DNA of 64,000 bases from Maridesulfovibrio sp. (GCF_963677005.1 NZ_OY781616.1:2489001-2553000), one strand, 5' to 3'. Positions 37,771 through 49,364 are shown, numbered from the stretch's first letter. Notes: generated by a model from the letters alone, not told the origin. Numbers and translations are program-made.

Positions 37771-38055
37771 TTTTATATACAAATTTTACTCAATAAATCT
37801 GCTCAAAGTGCTGAATATAAATTCATTAGCATTCAACAGTACACGAATATACGTTCTTATGCGGCAGGCGTAGTCCGCTATTTATGCTGCACTGGATTTG
37901 CCTTCCCGGAAATTATGAAGAAAACCAACTTGGGAGTTGCGCAGAACCGCCATAACCAATTATAGTTGATAAGAGACTCCGCAGTCCAGAAGATGTCCTG
38001 TCCGGGCAGCTATCACGGCAGGATCAACATTCATACAAGGAGCAATTTTATCCTT

Positions 38056-39861
38056 ATGACAGTTACTCCAGATATCGTGCTGGTCCTTTGCGTTCTACTT
38101 GTTGTTATCATCCTGTTCATTATTGATCGTGTCCGCGTTGATGTCGTGGGTATAATCGTCATGGTAGGCCTGCCGCTGCTTGGTCTTGTCACGCCGCAGC
38201 AGGCTGTGAGCGGACTGAGCAGTAACGCGGTTGTATCGATAATTGCCGTCATCATCATCGGTGCTGGGCTGGACAGAACAGGTGTTATGAACAGGCTGGC
38301 AAGACTGATTCTCCGCTTTGCCGGCAAAAGGGAAAGCAGAATCACCGCCATGGTATCGGGAACTGTAGCAGTCATTTCCGGATTCATGCAGAACATAGGT
38401 GCAGCGGCACTGTTTATGCCTGCAGCAAGACGTATAGCCTCGCAGACAGGAATACCGGTGGCCCATATCCTTCTGCCGATGGCTTATTGTGCCATTATCG
38501 GCGGGACCCTGACCCTTGTTGGCTCCAGCCCGCTGATACTGCTTAACGACCTGCTGGTTGTCCAAGGCAAATCATACGAACATTTCGGCATGTTCAGCAT
38601 GACCCCGATCGGAATCATGCTCATTATAGCCGCTCTTATCTATTTCTACCTGCTGGGCAAAAAAATTCTTCCCGGCTGCAAGCAGATTCGCGAACGCGGC
38701 CCTCTATCCCCTCTGCTGGATAAAACCTACCACGAAGTCGGTAAGATATACGAAATGGTCATTCCGGAAAACGGTTTCACCAAAAAGTCGCTGGGGCAAT
38801 TAAGGATTCGCGCCAATTATGCCTGCACAGTCCTTGCCGCATACAACCACGTTACCCACAAGCGTATTGTAGCCCCCCTTTCCGAAGACGAACTTTCACC
38901 GGGGGATTGTCTGGCAGTTGTCGGGCCGCCCATGTTCGTGGAAAAACTGGCCCGGGATTTCGGCTGGATCTACAAAGATGAGCTCAAGGTGTTTGCCGAT
39001 GATCTGGCCCCCGCCAATGCAGGGATCATGGAAGGGATAGTCACCCCGCGCTCAGCACTCATAGGCAAGAGGGTCGGCGACTTTCAATTCAGGCGGAAAT
39101 ACGGAGTTTCACCGCTCGCCATTTTCATGGGACATGAAATCACTGTAAGTGACCTGTCGGTCCAGACGGTAAGCGAAGGCAATGCCCTGCTGCTGCACGG
39201 AAAATGGAGTGCCTTTCACCGGCTGAAGGATCAGAACGACCTTGTCTTTACTGAACCGATAAGGGGAGAAGAGATAAGGGAGGATAAAGCTACCGCAGCA
39301 CTGACCTGTCTCGCCATATCACTGTTCATGATCCTTGTGCTGAACATACAGCTGTCCATAGCACTCTTCTTCGGCGCTCTGTGCATGGTCCTCAGCGGGG
39401 TCCTGTCCATTGATGAAGCATACCTTTCCGTGGACTGGATGACCGTATTCCTGCTGGCCGGACTGATCCCTCTGGGACTGGCCTTTGAGAACACCGGCGC
39501 GGCAAAACTCATTGCCGATTCACTCATGCACATGCTCGGGGTTCCTTCCCCCATAGTCCTGCTGGCCAGCATAGCCCTTCTGACTTCCTTCTTTACTCTG
39601 TTCACGTCCAATGTAGGGGCCACGGTTCTGCTTGTTCCTCTGTCCATGAACCTGGCTTTATCCTGCGGATGCGACCCCAGGGCGGCGGCCATGACTGTGG
39701 CGCTGGCAGCATCGAATACTTTCGTCCTTCCGACCCATCAGGTCAACGCGCTTATAATGCGGCCTGCAGGCCTGAGACCGATAGACTACCTGAAGGCAGG
39801 TGCGGGCATGACAATCATTTTCCTGATCGTGCTTGTGGCGGGGATGCGTATTTTCTTTTGA
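38056..39861 (+). CDS. SLC13-type permease with two TrkA-C domains
   Basis: 601 residues from ATG 38056; the frame opens at 37966, but the paralogue at 40351 begins at the equivalent residue (MTPEILL against MTVTPDIVLVL), and AAGGAG lies upstream. Membrane helices fill 1-200 and 400-601, with two soluble TrkA-C (RCK_C) domains between (~215-390). GFMQNIGAAALFMPAA and TSNVGATVLLVPLS are the paired hairpin signatures of the divalent anion:sodium symporter fold. May carry sulfate, dicarboxylates or similar anions with Na+; RCK_C domains often bind nucleotides. Confidence 0.85.
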   Translation: MTVTPDIVLVLCVLLVVIILFIIDRVRVDVVGIIVMVGLPLLGLVTPQQAVSGLSSNAVVSIIAVIIIGAGLDRTGVMNRLARLILRFAGKRESRITAMVSGTVAVISGFMQNIGAAALFMPAARRIASQTGIPVAHILLPMAYCAIIGGTLTLVGSSPLILLNDLLVVQGKSYEHFGMFSMTPIGIMLIIAALIYFYLLGKKILPGCKQIRERGPLSPLLDKTYHEVGKIYEMVIPENGFTKKSLGQLRIRANYACTVLAAYNHVTHKRIVAPLSEDELSPGDCLAVVGPPMFVEKLARDFGWIYKDELKVFADDLAPANAGIMEGIVTPRSALIGKRVGDFQFRRKYGVSPLAIFMGHEITVSDLSVQTVSEGNALLLHGKWSAFHRLKDQNDLVFTEPIRGEEIREDKATAALTCLAISLFMILVLNIQLSIALFFGALCMVLSGVLSIDEAYLSVDWMTVFLLAGLIPLGLAFENTGAAKLIADSLMHMLGVPSPIVLLASIALLTSFFTLFTSNVGATVLLVPLSMNLALSCGCDPRAAAMTVALAASNTFVLPTHQVNALIMRPAGLRPIDYLKAGAGMTIIFLIVLVAGMRIFF

Positions 39862-40307
39862 GGTCTGTTCGCCTGAACACGCCTTGTCCCGTTCCGGAGG
39901 AGGAGATCCGCCGGAACGGGACGCGCCGCTTGGCTGCGGGACGGCTGCCCGGTTGAACCGGACTGCCGCAAGTCCCGTAAGGGACATGGTGATGGTGTAT
40001 GGTAATACGAGACTACCATCCGGCCGCAGAAAAATCCGCATGACCGGAGTGCGGGCCTGTGTCAGGAGAGATGGATAATCAACCCGGCCGTCAGGGGGTG
40101 CCACACCGGGATTATTGAATCCGATGTTTATTGCTGCTGGCCGGTATGTCGAATTTATACGAGCTCTTAGACTACCTTGGCGGAGGAGAACAGATACCCG
40201 CTTACGACAACACAAGCCCGCAATGATGCGGGCCTGTCAGTTTATCGATCAGGGCCTGACAACTCATCCTAGTCAGGAGAGTGGGCCCGAAAGATTATAA
40301 AATATCC
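39862..40307. other. Non-coding region between the two permease genes
   Basis: Contains a 12-bp perfect inverted pair GTCCCGTTCCGG (39886-39897) / CCGGAACGGGAC (39911-39922), which may end the first permease transcript, plus further G+C-rich stems (GCCCGCAATGATGCGGGC about 40211-40228; GGGCC...GGCCC about 40253-40288). No known riboswitch is recognised and no frame is convincing. Confidence 0.45.
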
Positions 40308-40344
40308 ACGGAAAAAGACCGGAGCAGATCCGGTCTTTTTCCGT
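40308..40344. terminator. Bidirectional terminator after second permease gene
   Basis: ACGGAAAAAGACCGGA pairs perfectly with TCCGGTCTTTTTCCGT (16 bp) around a five-base loop. Confidence 0.8.
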
Positions 40345-40350
40345 AACTTA

Positions 40351-42150
40351 TTAATAAAGTGTCATCAGAGCGAAGATCATGACAACCATATACAATACGG
40401 TCATCCCTGCTCCGGCCCTGACGTAGTCGATAGTTTTGTATCCGCCCGGACGCATGATCAAGGCATTGACCTGATGGGTAGGCAGAACAAAGGTGTTGGA
40501 CGCTGCAACAGCAACGGTGAGAGCCGCAATGCGGGGATCAACACCGGCGTTAAGCGCCATGTTCATGGACAACGGAACCAGCAGAACCGTTGCGCCCACG
40601 TTCGATGCGACCAGAGTGAAGAACGAGGTCAGTGCACCGATTACAGTAAGCAGAACAAGAGCCGAAGGCTGTCCCAGCGCCGCCATGATGGTATCGGCTA
40701 TATATTTAGCCGCGCCCGTATTTTCAAAGGCCATTCCCAGGGGAATAAGTCCTCCGAGGAGAAATACGGTCATCCAGTCCACAGACTGGTAGGCTTCGTC
40801 AATGGACAGGACCTTGGTCAGGACCATACCCAGAGCACCTGTGAGAAGTGCTATGGAAAGCTGGATATGAAGTCCCAGAATCATGACCAGCGAAACGCCG
40901 AGCCACATGAGGGCCACCTTGGCCTTTTCAGTGCGCAGAATTTCGCCCTTTACATCTTCAGTGAAGACGAAGTCGGGTCTGTCCTTGAGCATGTGGAACA
41001 TTTCCCAGCGTCCGTGCAGGAGAAGCGCGTCACCGGATTCCAGCTTGATATCGGTAAGTCCGCTGATGAAAAGTTTCTCTCCCCTGAAAATCGCAAGAGG
41101 GGAAACCTGAAAGCGGTCCCTGATGCGCAATTGTCTGAGAGTCATGCCCACAAGCTCGGAACGGGGGGTAATGATACCCTCCATGATACCGGCATTGTTG
41201 GGTGAAAGTTCTTCAGCAAACGTGGCAAGTTCTTCTTTGAGTTCCCACCCTAAATCAGCGGCCATGTTGCGGACGAAATCAAGGGGACCGACGACAGCCA
41301 GATGGTCTCCGGGAAGTATCTTTTCCAGAGCCTCCGGGGCTATCTTGTGCGTTTTACCCTTATCACGCGCGATGGCTACGATTGTGGAGAAGTAGATGGG
41401 ACGGAGCTCAAGTCCTCTGAGGTCCCGGTCGGAACTCCATGTTTCGGGCACATGAAGCTCAAAAAGGGAACCGATGCCGCCGTAGGTGTCGGTCAGCAGT
41501 TCGGACATGGGCCCGGAAACCTCATCAACGCTCTTGCTCGGCAGAATGAATCTTCCGAAGAGGATGAAGTATACAATTGCGGCGGCTATCAGGATCAATC
41601 CTATGGGAGTAACCCCGAAAAGACCGAAAGGTTCATAATGCTTGCCGCCGACAATCATGAGATCGTTAAGGAGAATCAGAGGGCTGGAACCGACCAGAGT
41701 CAGACAGCCGCCGATAATGGCACAGAAGCCCATCGGCATCAGCAGTCTTCCGATAGGAACCCCGGTCTGGTTGCCGATTCGCTTGGCCGCAGGCAGAAAA
41801 AGAGCTGCGGCCCCGATATTCTGCATGAATCCTGAAATGATTGCTACGGTTCCGGCGATCAGGGACATGATCCTTGTCTCGCTTTTACCTGCAAACTTCA
41901 GGATGACTCTTGCCATTGAATTCATCACACCGGTCTTATCAAGCCCGGCGCCAATGATGATTACAGCTATGATCGAAACAACCGCATTGCTGCTTAAACC
42001 GCTGATCGCCTGCTTAGGAGTGACGAGCCCGAGCAGAGGGAGCAGTACCATCATGATGATGCCTACCACGTCCACTCTTACCCATTCGAATATGAAAAGC
42101 AGTACAGCAAAGGCCAGTACTGCCATTACTAGAAGAATCTCTGGAGTCAT
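40351..42150 (-). CDS. SLC13-type permease with two TrkA-C domains (paralogue)
   Basis: 599 residues, similar along its whole length to the convergent permease at 38056: same VRVDVVGI, GFMQNIGAAALFLPAA, two RCK_C domains (~215-390, VSPLAIFRGEKL) and ASNVGATVLLVPLS. Likely an old duplication with divided expression or substrate. Followed upstream by a stress-protein-like gene on the same strand, 46 bases away. Confidence 0.85.
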   Translation of the reverse strand: MTPEILLVMAVLAFAVLLFIFEWVRVDVVGIIMMVLLPLLGLVTPKQAISGLSSNAVVSIIAVIIIGAGLDKTGVMNSMARVILKFAGKSETRIMSLIAGTVAIISGFMQNIGAAALFLPAAKRIGNQTGVPIGRLLMPMGFCAIIGGCLTLVGSSPLILLNDLMIVGGKHYEPFGLFGVTPIGLILIAAAIVYFILFGRFILPSKSVDEVSGPMSELLTDTYGGIGSLFELHVPETWSSDRDLRGLELRPIYFSTIVAIARDKGKTHKIAPEALEKILPGDHLAVVGPLDFVRNMAADLGWELKEELATFAEELSPNNAGIMEGIITPRSELVGMTLRQLRIRDRFQVSPLAIFRGEKLFISGLTDIKLESGDALLLHGRWEMFHMLKDRPDFVFTEDVKGEILRTEKAKVALMWLGVSLVMILGLHIQLSIALLTGALGMVLTKVLSIDEAYQSVDWMTVFLLGGLIPLGMAFENTGAAKYIADTIMAALGQPSALVLLTVIGALTSFFTLVASNVGATVLLVPLSMNMALNAGVDPRIAALTVAVAASNTFVLPTHQVNALIMRPGGYKTIDYVRAGAGMTVLYMVVMIFALMTLY

Positions 42151-42196
42151 GAAAAGTAATCCTTTGATATCTGGAGAGCAATGTCGGCTGTCGGGT

Positions 42197-42808
42197 CTAT
42201 TTTACCCGGAGCATCGCTCGTGTGTACACGGGGATGGCCCTGCCGGCCGACTTGCTGGTAGCAACATCTTCCATAACGAAACGAAGGTTGCCGTCCTGCT
42301 CGTGAAGATCAGCAACGACCGAGTCTTCCTTTCCATGCTTCACTACGTGAGCAAAGAGAAGTCCGGCTTCCTTGGCCTTTGACGAAAAATCGGAGATATT
42401 CTCCTCGGACTGGGAACAGAAGTTACCGAAATCCGAACCCTGTTCGTCAAGGTTCAAAGCCACAAGGCTGCTTTTTGTTCTGGCGGCCATTTCTACAGCA
42501 TAGCTGACGACCTTGCCGGAAAATGCAGCGCCCTTGCTCACGACCAGGATCTTTCCGCCAACCGAGGTTGTTTCGGAAAGATTGTCTACCAGTTTATCGT
42601 TTTCTACTTGAGGTACGGCAGTCTTTCCGCTGTTGACTCGAAAACGGTTAAGTAATGACTTCAAGAAAACCCCCCTTTCTTTTGGGTCAGTTAATGACTG
42701 GTCCCGATTAATGGCCCATTTGCCCACGTTACAGGTGTTGGAATGATTCTCCGCCTTTGTTGCGTAAAACCGTTCTAAGAGACCGATAAAATTCTGTACG
42801 GTAGCCAT
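42197..42808 (-). CDS. Protein with C-terminal universal-stress-like domain
   Basis: 203 residues. The second half opens GKILVVSKGAAFSGKVVSYAVEMA and has KSSLVALNLDE, the usual first strand-helix-strand of a UspA fold, but without the Gly-rich ATP loop at the end. The first 75 residues match nothing. It precedes the permease gene on the same strand and could modulate it, as USP domains do for several transporters. Inference only. Confidence 0.55.
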   Translation of the reverse strand: MATVQNFIGLLERFYATKAENHSNTCNVGKWAINRDQSLTDPKERGVFLKSLLNRFRVNSGKTAVPQVENDKLVDNLSETTSVGGKILVVSKGAAFSGKVVSYAVEMAARTKSSLVALNLDEQGSDFGNFCSQSEENISDFSSKAKEAGLLFAHVVKHGKEDSVVADLHEQDGNLRFVMEDVATSKSAGRAIPVYTRAMLRVK

Positions 42809-43297
42809 GGTGCCTCCTGGTTAAATTTCCTTTCTGCCCCTCTTTTCATCAATAAGCGTGCCAAGAAGAGTAACAGCGATAACATTCGTAAATTCAGAAT
42901 GTTACAGAAAATAATCTTTTTTTCGCCAAATTTAACCGTTACTATACGCAACGATTGTGAAAGGCTTAACAATCACAAAAGCCAAATTTCCCGATTACAA
43001 AAGGTTTTGAAGGCGTTGCTATTTGCAACAAGGACTGTTTTTAGACCGGCTTTAATCCGGCAGCCAGAGCTGTTCGCAAATGTAAACGCACACTCATTAA
43101 GAAAAAAATATAATAAAATCAGTATAATTTGCTCTGAACACTTTTTTTGAGCGGACCAGAAAAACTCATTGGAAGGTATGTTTCAAAGTGCAACATTAAC
43201 AGCCGACTTTATAAGTGATATGTTGCCACGATCAGTAAGTGAGGCCCGCACGGGTTCACTTTAACCGACATATGAGAGCAGCCTGGAGGGATGGCGG
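42809..43297. other. Divergent intergenic region with leader hairpin
   Basis: About 490 A+T-rich bases serving both the leftward stress/permease pair and the rightward Lon fusion. A near-perfect hairpin AAGTGAGGCCCG / CGGGTTCACTT lies at 43237-43261, 37 bases before the Lon ATG. No sigma54 element seen. Confidence 0.45.
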
Positions 43298-45346
43298 ATG
43301 AAGTGGTTCAACAGGAAGAATTCAGAGAGTCAAAAGCCGGTGGAAAAAGAGGTCCAGGAGCCGGAGGAAATAAACCTCAAACCGGAGAGTGCTGCGGAAG
43401 AACTGCTCAAAAGAGTCGAGGAATCGGACCTGCCTGAGCAGATACTTGCAACTGCCCGCGAAGAATGTGAACGTCTTCTCAAGATAGACAGTTCCGCACC
43501 TGAATTCGCCCTTGCATATAATTATGTGGACTTCATCCTTTCTCTTCCGTGGAACAATACAACAAAAGATGACCTGGACCTTGAAAGAGCCAAGGATATC
43601 CTTGATGTCCGCCACTACGGACTGGACAACGTCAAGGAAAGGATTCTTGAATTTCTTGCGGTCAAGAACCTGCACAGCCGCATCAATCCGAATCTCATTA
43701 TAGCGGATGACGAAATCATCGCGCGGGAGAACCTTTCCATAATTTTCGAGCATGAAGGCTTTACGGTCCGTACTGTCGGAAACGGGCTGGAAGCCGTTGC
43801 CGCCATGGAAGAAGAGCAGGCGGATATAGTCATAACCGATCTTAAAATGGACGGAATGGACGGCCTTGAACTGCTTCAGGTGCTGCGCAGCCGCTGGCCG
43901 GATACGGGCGTCATAATGCTTACCGGCTATGCCACGGTAAAAACCGCAGTTACCGCCATGAAACGGGGAGCCGACCAATACCTTGGAAAGCCGGTAAACC
44001 TGACCAGACTCAGGGACTATGTTTACGAACTGCTGGGCAAGAACCAGCGCATACAGGGCCTCCGGGGTCCGGTACTGTGCTTCAGCGGCCCTCCGGGAAC
44101 CGGCAAGACTTCCATAGGCAAGGCCATTGCCGAGGCTATGGGCAGAAAATTTATCTGCCTGTCTCTGGCCGGACTGCGGGATGAATCGGAACTGCGCGGA
44201 CACCGCAGGACCTATGTGGGCTCCATGTCTGGCAGACTCCTGCAAAGTATACGCAAATGCGGAGTACGCAACCCGGTTATCATGCTTGATGAGCTGGACA
44301 AGATAATCCAGAGCTTTCAGGGGGACGCAACCTCCGTACTTCTGGAAATTCTCGATCCGCAGCAGAACTCGGCATTCGTTGACCACTATCTGGGGCTGCC
44401 CTTCGACCTGTCCGGGGTCCTGTTCATTGCCACGGCCAACATCATTGAGCGCATCCCCGGACCGCTGCTTGATAGATTGGAAATGATAGAATTTTCAAGC
44501 TACACCCTTCGTGAAAAACAGAAAATCGCAAGCGAATTTCTGCTCCCGTCCCAGTTGCGGCAGCACGGGCTGGTTGTCTCCGAAGTGGAGGTAAGCAACG
44601 AAGCGATAAAAACGCTGATAAGCGATTATACAAGAGAGCCCGGCCTGAGGAGTCTTGATAAGCAGATCGCCGCGCTTTGCAGAAAGCTGGCCCGCAGAAA
44701 GCTGGCCGATGAAAACGGTTCCGGCCCCCTTGAAGTCGATACCGGAAGCCTCGCGGCCCTGCTCGGCCCTCCGCCGCATTTCAGCGCCTCGGTAGGGAGT
44801 GCCCCGAAAGTTGGTGTGGCTACGGGACTGGTCTGGTCGGAAAACGGCGGAGAGATCATTTTTGTTGAAGCGGCCAAGATGTTCGGCAACAAAAAACTCA
44901 TTCTCACCGGATCACTGGGGGAAGTCCTGCAGGAGTCGGCGCAGACTGCTCTGAGCTACCTGCGTGCCAACGCCGGAAAATTTGACCTTGCTCAGGACTT
45001 TTTCGAGTCTTCGGACATCCATGTCCACATCCCCGCAGGAGCGGTAACCAAGGAAGGTCCGTCGGCCGGGGTAACCATTGCGGTAGCCATTCTTTCGCAG
45101 CTTACGGAAAGACCTGTTCCGGAAGACATGGCCTTCAGCGGGGAGATTTCACTGCACGGGGACGTACTGCCGGTAGGCGGAGTGCGCGAAAAGGTCATGG
45201 CCGCATCACGAGCCGGCATCCGCACAATAGTACTTCCGGACAAATGTGCGAACGCGGTCGAGAGTATCGAAGAGGAAGTTCTCGAAGGCATGGAGATACG
45301 TCTGGTAAGCAGGCTTGACGAAGCCCTGAAACTGGCAATGAGTTGA
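43298..45346 (+). CDS. Lon-type protease with inserted receiver domain
   Basis: 682 residues. Residues ~30-125 are the C-terminal helical part of the Lon N-region (SLPWNN...LDVRHYGLDNVKERILEFLAV). A complete response-regulator receiver occupies ~130-250 (IIADDE, phospho-Asp in VITDLKMDGMDG near 182, Thr in MLTGYA, Lys in GKPVN). Then the Lon sequence resumes at once: Walker A GPPGTGKTS near 265, Walker B IMLDELDK, a sensor/helical region, and the protease domain with catalytic Ser in GPSAGVT near 589 and Lys in REKVMAA near 630. The PUA-like substrate domain of ordinary Lon is missing. All catalytic and phosphorylation residues are intact. Start ATG 43298 follows GGAGGG. Proteolysis may be switched by phosphorylation. 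Confidence 0.9.
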   Translation: MKWFNRKNSESQKPVEKEVQEPEEINLKPESAAEELLKRVEESDLPEQILATAREECERLLKIDSSAPEFALAYNYVDFILSLPWNNTTKDDLDLERAKDILDVRHYGLDNVKERILEFLAVKNLHSRINPNLIIADDEIIARENLSIIFEHEGFTVRTVGNGLEAVAAMEEEQADIVITDLKMDGMDGLELLQVLRSRWPDTGVIMLTGYATVKTAVTAMKRGADQYLGKPVNLTRLRDYVYELLGKNQRIQGLRGPVLCFSGPPGTGKTSIGKAIAEAMGRKFICLSLAGLRDESELRGHRRTYVGSMSGRLLQSIRKCGVRNPVIMLDELDKIIQSFQGDATSVLLEILDPQQNSAFVDHYLGLPFDLSGVLFIATANIIERIPGPLLDRLEMIEFSSYTLREKQKIASEFLLPSQLRQHGLVVSEVEVSNEAIKTLISDYTREPGLRSLDKQIAALCRKLARRKLADENGSGPLEVDTGSLAALLGPPPHFSASVGSAPKVGVATGLVWSENGGEIIFVEAAKMFGNKKLILTGSLGEVLQESAQTALSYLRANAGKFDLAQDFFESSDIHVHIPAGAVTKEGPSAGVTIAVAILSQLTERPVPEDMAFSGEISLHGDVLPVGGVREKVMAASRAGIRTIVLPDKCANAVESIEEEVLEGMEIRLVSRLDEALKLAMS

Positions 45347-45350
45347 GTTT

Positions 45351-46693
<1,343 letters not shown>

Positions 46694-46697
<4 letters not shown>

Positions 46698-48109
46698 GCA
46701 TTATGCTCCGTATCCAGGGGGATTGTAATGACGAAGGTGGTACCCTCACCGGGACGGCTTTCCGCGCGTATTTTTCCCTGATGCTTTTCAATGATTCCGT
46801 ACACTATGTACAATCCAAGTCCGGTTCCCTGCCCGACTTCCTTGGTGGAAAAAAACGGATCGAAAATCCTTTCCAGTATGTCCGGAGACATCCCCTGTCC
46901 GGTATCGCTTACGGTAACAACGATATTTCCCTTATCCACGGAAGCGCTGACACGAATCTCCCCGGACTTCTCTCCGATGGCCTGAATGGCGTTTATGAGC
47001 AGGTTGATGAAGGCTTCCTGCATTTTCCTGCGGTCCACATGCACGGCGATGTGATCAGGTATATTCGTGGAAAGGGATATGTTGGACGGCACCTGACTGG
47101 AAACCAGACTGACGGCCGACTGGACTATCTTGTCGATTTCTATCGGTCCGGGAGAATATTCGCGCTCTCTGGAAAATTCCAGCAGTCCCTTAACGATATC
47201 ACGGGAACGCAGCGTCTCCTGCATGATGTTGTCCATCATTTTATCAGCAAGTGCGTCCTCCCCCTTTTTACCTTCCATCAATATCTGGCAGGAAGTGGAA
47301 ATATTGTTCAGGGGGTTGTTCAACTGGTGGGCAATGCCGGAAGCAAGGGTCCCTATGGAGGAAAGCTTCTGGGCCTGCACCAGTTGTTTGCGCCTTTTCA
47401 GAAGCTGCTCAACCATTGAATTGAGCGCGGCAAAAACCTGCTGAATCTCATCATGAGAGTTCTTGATCGGCAAAGCCTTGAAAGTGCCCTGTGATATTTT
47501 CCTTGTCGCTTCCTGCACCTGAGTAAGCGGCTTCAGTATATTTGATGACACAAATCCGACCAGAGCCAGAACAACCGCAGCGATGCCGACCATGGAAAGC
47601 GTCAGGTTTGAGCGCAGTTCCTGATTTATGCTGAGGATATTCGCGCGCTCGAACCTGGAAATGGATTTTGAATACTCCACAAGGGCCTGCCCGACCTCCC
47701 TCAGTTTGCTGCTCCGGTCCGGCCCGGTTCTGACCTTGTTATCGGCAGCAGGCGCCAACTGCTGCAGCAGATCCCTGTAGCGCGACATATCGGTCTTTAG
47801 ACCCTGTCCGCTTTTCTTCACCTCCGAATTGCCGAATTCCCCCATCAGTACGTTCAGGAGCTTCTCGGCCCGGTCCAGATAACTGAACCCCTGCGAAAAC
47901 AGGCTGGGGTCCCGGTACAGGAAGTAGTTCTTCTCAATGCGCCGGACCTCCAGAATAAGGTTACTCAGGTCGTCCACCCGTTCTATGATCAGAACTTCCC
48001 GCTCCAACTGCAGTGTGTTCATATAAGAAATCATTCCTATGCAGCCGAAGCAGATGGAAAAAATGACTATACCTAATATGATTTTCTGACGGATATTTAA
48101 TTTCAGCAT
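46694..48109 (-). CDS. Membrane sensor histidine kinase
   Basis: 471 residues from ATG 48109 (MLKLNIRQKII); the longer frame to 48250 lacks membrane character. Two helices (IILGIVIFSICFGCIGMISY and LSMVGIAAVVLALVGFVSSN, ~185-205) bracket a helical periplasmic sensor, then HAMP, a DHp with GTLASGIAHQLNNPLNN and an HATPase with VSDTGQGMS and GTGLGLYIV. Forms a pair with the overlapping NtrC regulator, and may also phosphorylate the receiver of the Lon fusion (inference from receiver similarity). Confidence 0.88.
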
Positions 48110-48298
48110 AACACCATGTCCGGGGAAGAGTTGGAAATCCCAAAAAATATTTACTGTTACGGAGTTACCCAGCCTACGATGAGTACAGGCAAAAGGCAAT
48201 CCGCCGGGACAGTCGAAGGCATCCGGGTTTGATGCACGCAGCACCTGCAATTATCAACACAGGTTATCTCATTCATTCTCACGGCAGTGGAAATGGTC

Positions 48299-48314
48299 CG
48301 GAAAAGTTATTGCA
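48299..48314 (+). promoter_or_regulatory. Weak sigma54-like element before the AEC gene
   Basis: CGGAAAAGTTATTGCA has GG and GC 10 bases apart and a perfect -12 TTGCA, but only CGGAA for TGGCA at -24. It would give a leader of about 75 bases for the carrier gene, which is divergent from an NtrC system. Confidence 0.3.
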
Positions 48315-48398
48315 GGCACTGCCCTTTATACTCTTTGCAAACCGTTCGCCTTTTCTATACTCTCCTGCTTTTCACCCACCCCAACACAGATTCAACCC

Positions 48399-49364
48399 AT
48401 GCTCACAATAGTTCTTTCCGCGCTGATTCCGCTGTTTCTTATGGTCCTTGCAGGGGCATTCTGCCACCGCAGAGAAATACTTCCCGAAAATTCGGCAACA
48501 GTCCTGAACGGATTCGTCTACTATTTTTCCCTGCCGGCACTCCTGTTCGTATCCCTGGCCGAAACACCCTTTGAAGAAATTGCCCAGGGAGACTTCATCG
48601 GCGGCTACCTTGTCGCCATGTTCATCGCATACGGGCTGATGTTTATTACATCCGGGATCATGTTCAAGGGACATTTCACGGAACACGGCATCCGGGCCTG
48701 TTCGGGCTGCTTCCCGAATTCAGCATACCTGGGTCTGCCGATCATGATGTATCTGTTCCAAAGCAGCAGACAGGCTCTCCTGGCCACGACTCTGGCCATC
48801 ATCCTGCCGATAGTCATCATCATAACGGTGGTTGTCACATTCGAAATACATAGGGCGGACAAATCCAAACCCGTACTTCAGACGGTCTGGCAGATTTCCC
48901 TTTCAATGCTCAAGACCCCCCTGATCGGTTCATCCTTTGCGGGCGCGCTTTTCTCTTTTCTGCACCTGCAACTGCCTGAATTCCTTGCAAACGGCCTGCA
49001 CAGCTTCGGGATGGCTTCCATTCCCTGTGCCCTTTTTGCAATCGGAATCCTGATAGTTCGTCAGAAAATGGAAATGAAACTGCTGAATATCGGTGTTGTG
49101 AATGTGTTCAAACTGATTGTGCACCCGATATTGACCGCAATATGCCTGCTGGCATTCGGGGTGCGTGGGCAGATGCTTCTGATGGGAATAATACTTGCCG
49201 GTATGCCCACAGCGACCCTTTCATGCATTCTGGCCGAGACATACCGGACCTGCGAAACGGAAACATCGGCAACTATGCTGGTTTCCATGATCCTGTACAT
49301 ACCGGCCATGCTCTTTACATTGATGATCACCGAACATTTCGGCTTCAAGTTGGTGGCTGGTTAG
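48399..49364 (+). CDS. AEC family transporter
   Basis: 321 residues with ten hydrophobic helices in the 5+5 arrangement of auxin-efflux-carrier proteins; the family core CSGCFPNSAYLGLPIM (~100-115) and the GMPTATLSCILAE block (~272-284) are clear. Bacterial members export or import organic anions such as malate. Divergent from the kinase/NtrC pair; substrate unknown. Confidence 0.85.
   Translation: MLTIVLSALIPLFLMVLAGAFCHRREILPENSATVLNGFVYYFSLPALLFVSLAETPFEEIAQGDFIGGYLVAMFIAYGLMFITSGIMFKGHFTEHGIRACSGCFPNSAYLGLPIMMYLFQSSRQALLATTLAIILPIVIIITVVVTFEIHRADKSKPVLQTVWQISLSMLKTPLIGSSFAGALFSFLHLQLPEFLANGLHSFGMASIPCALFAIGILIVRQKMEMKLLNIGVVNVFKLIVHPILTAICLLAFGVRGQMLLMGIILAGMPTATLSCILAETYRTCETETSATMLVSMILYIPAMLFTLMITEHFGFKLVAG

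Larger units (their letters stand above)
36621..38055. other. Long non-coding stretch, A+T-rich in its right half
   Basis: 1.4 kb without a supported gene. 36621-37200 contains only short unsupported frames. 37200-37960 is much richer in A+T than its surroundings and carries the features listed next: an inverted repeat, two overlapping tiny frames and a strong terminator. It may be a decayed insertion or a small-RNA locus. Confidence 0.5.

Noticed and set aside
39658-40215. 185-codon minus-strand frame between the permeases
   Set aside because: Largely antisense to the permease 3' end and the G+C-rich hairpins; no domain.
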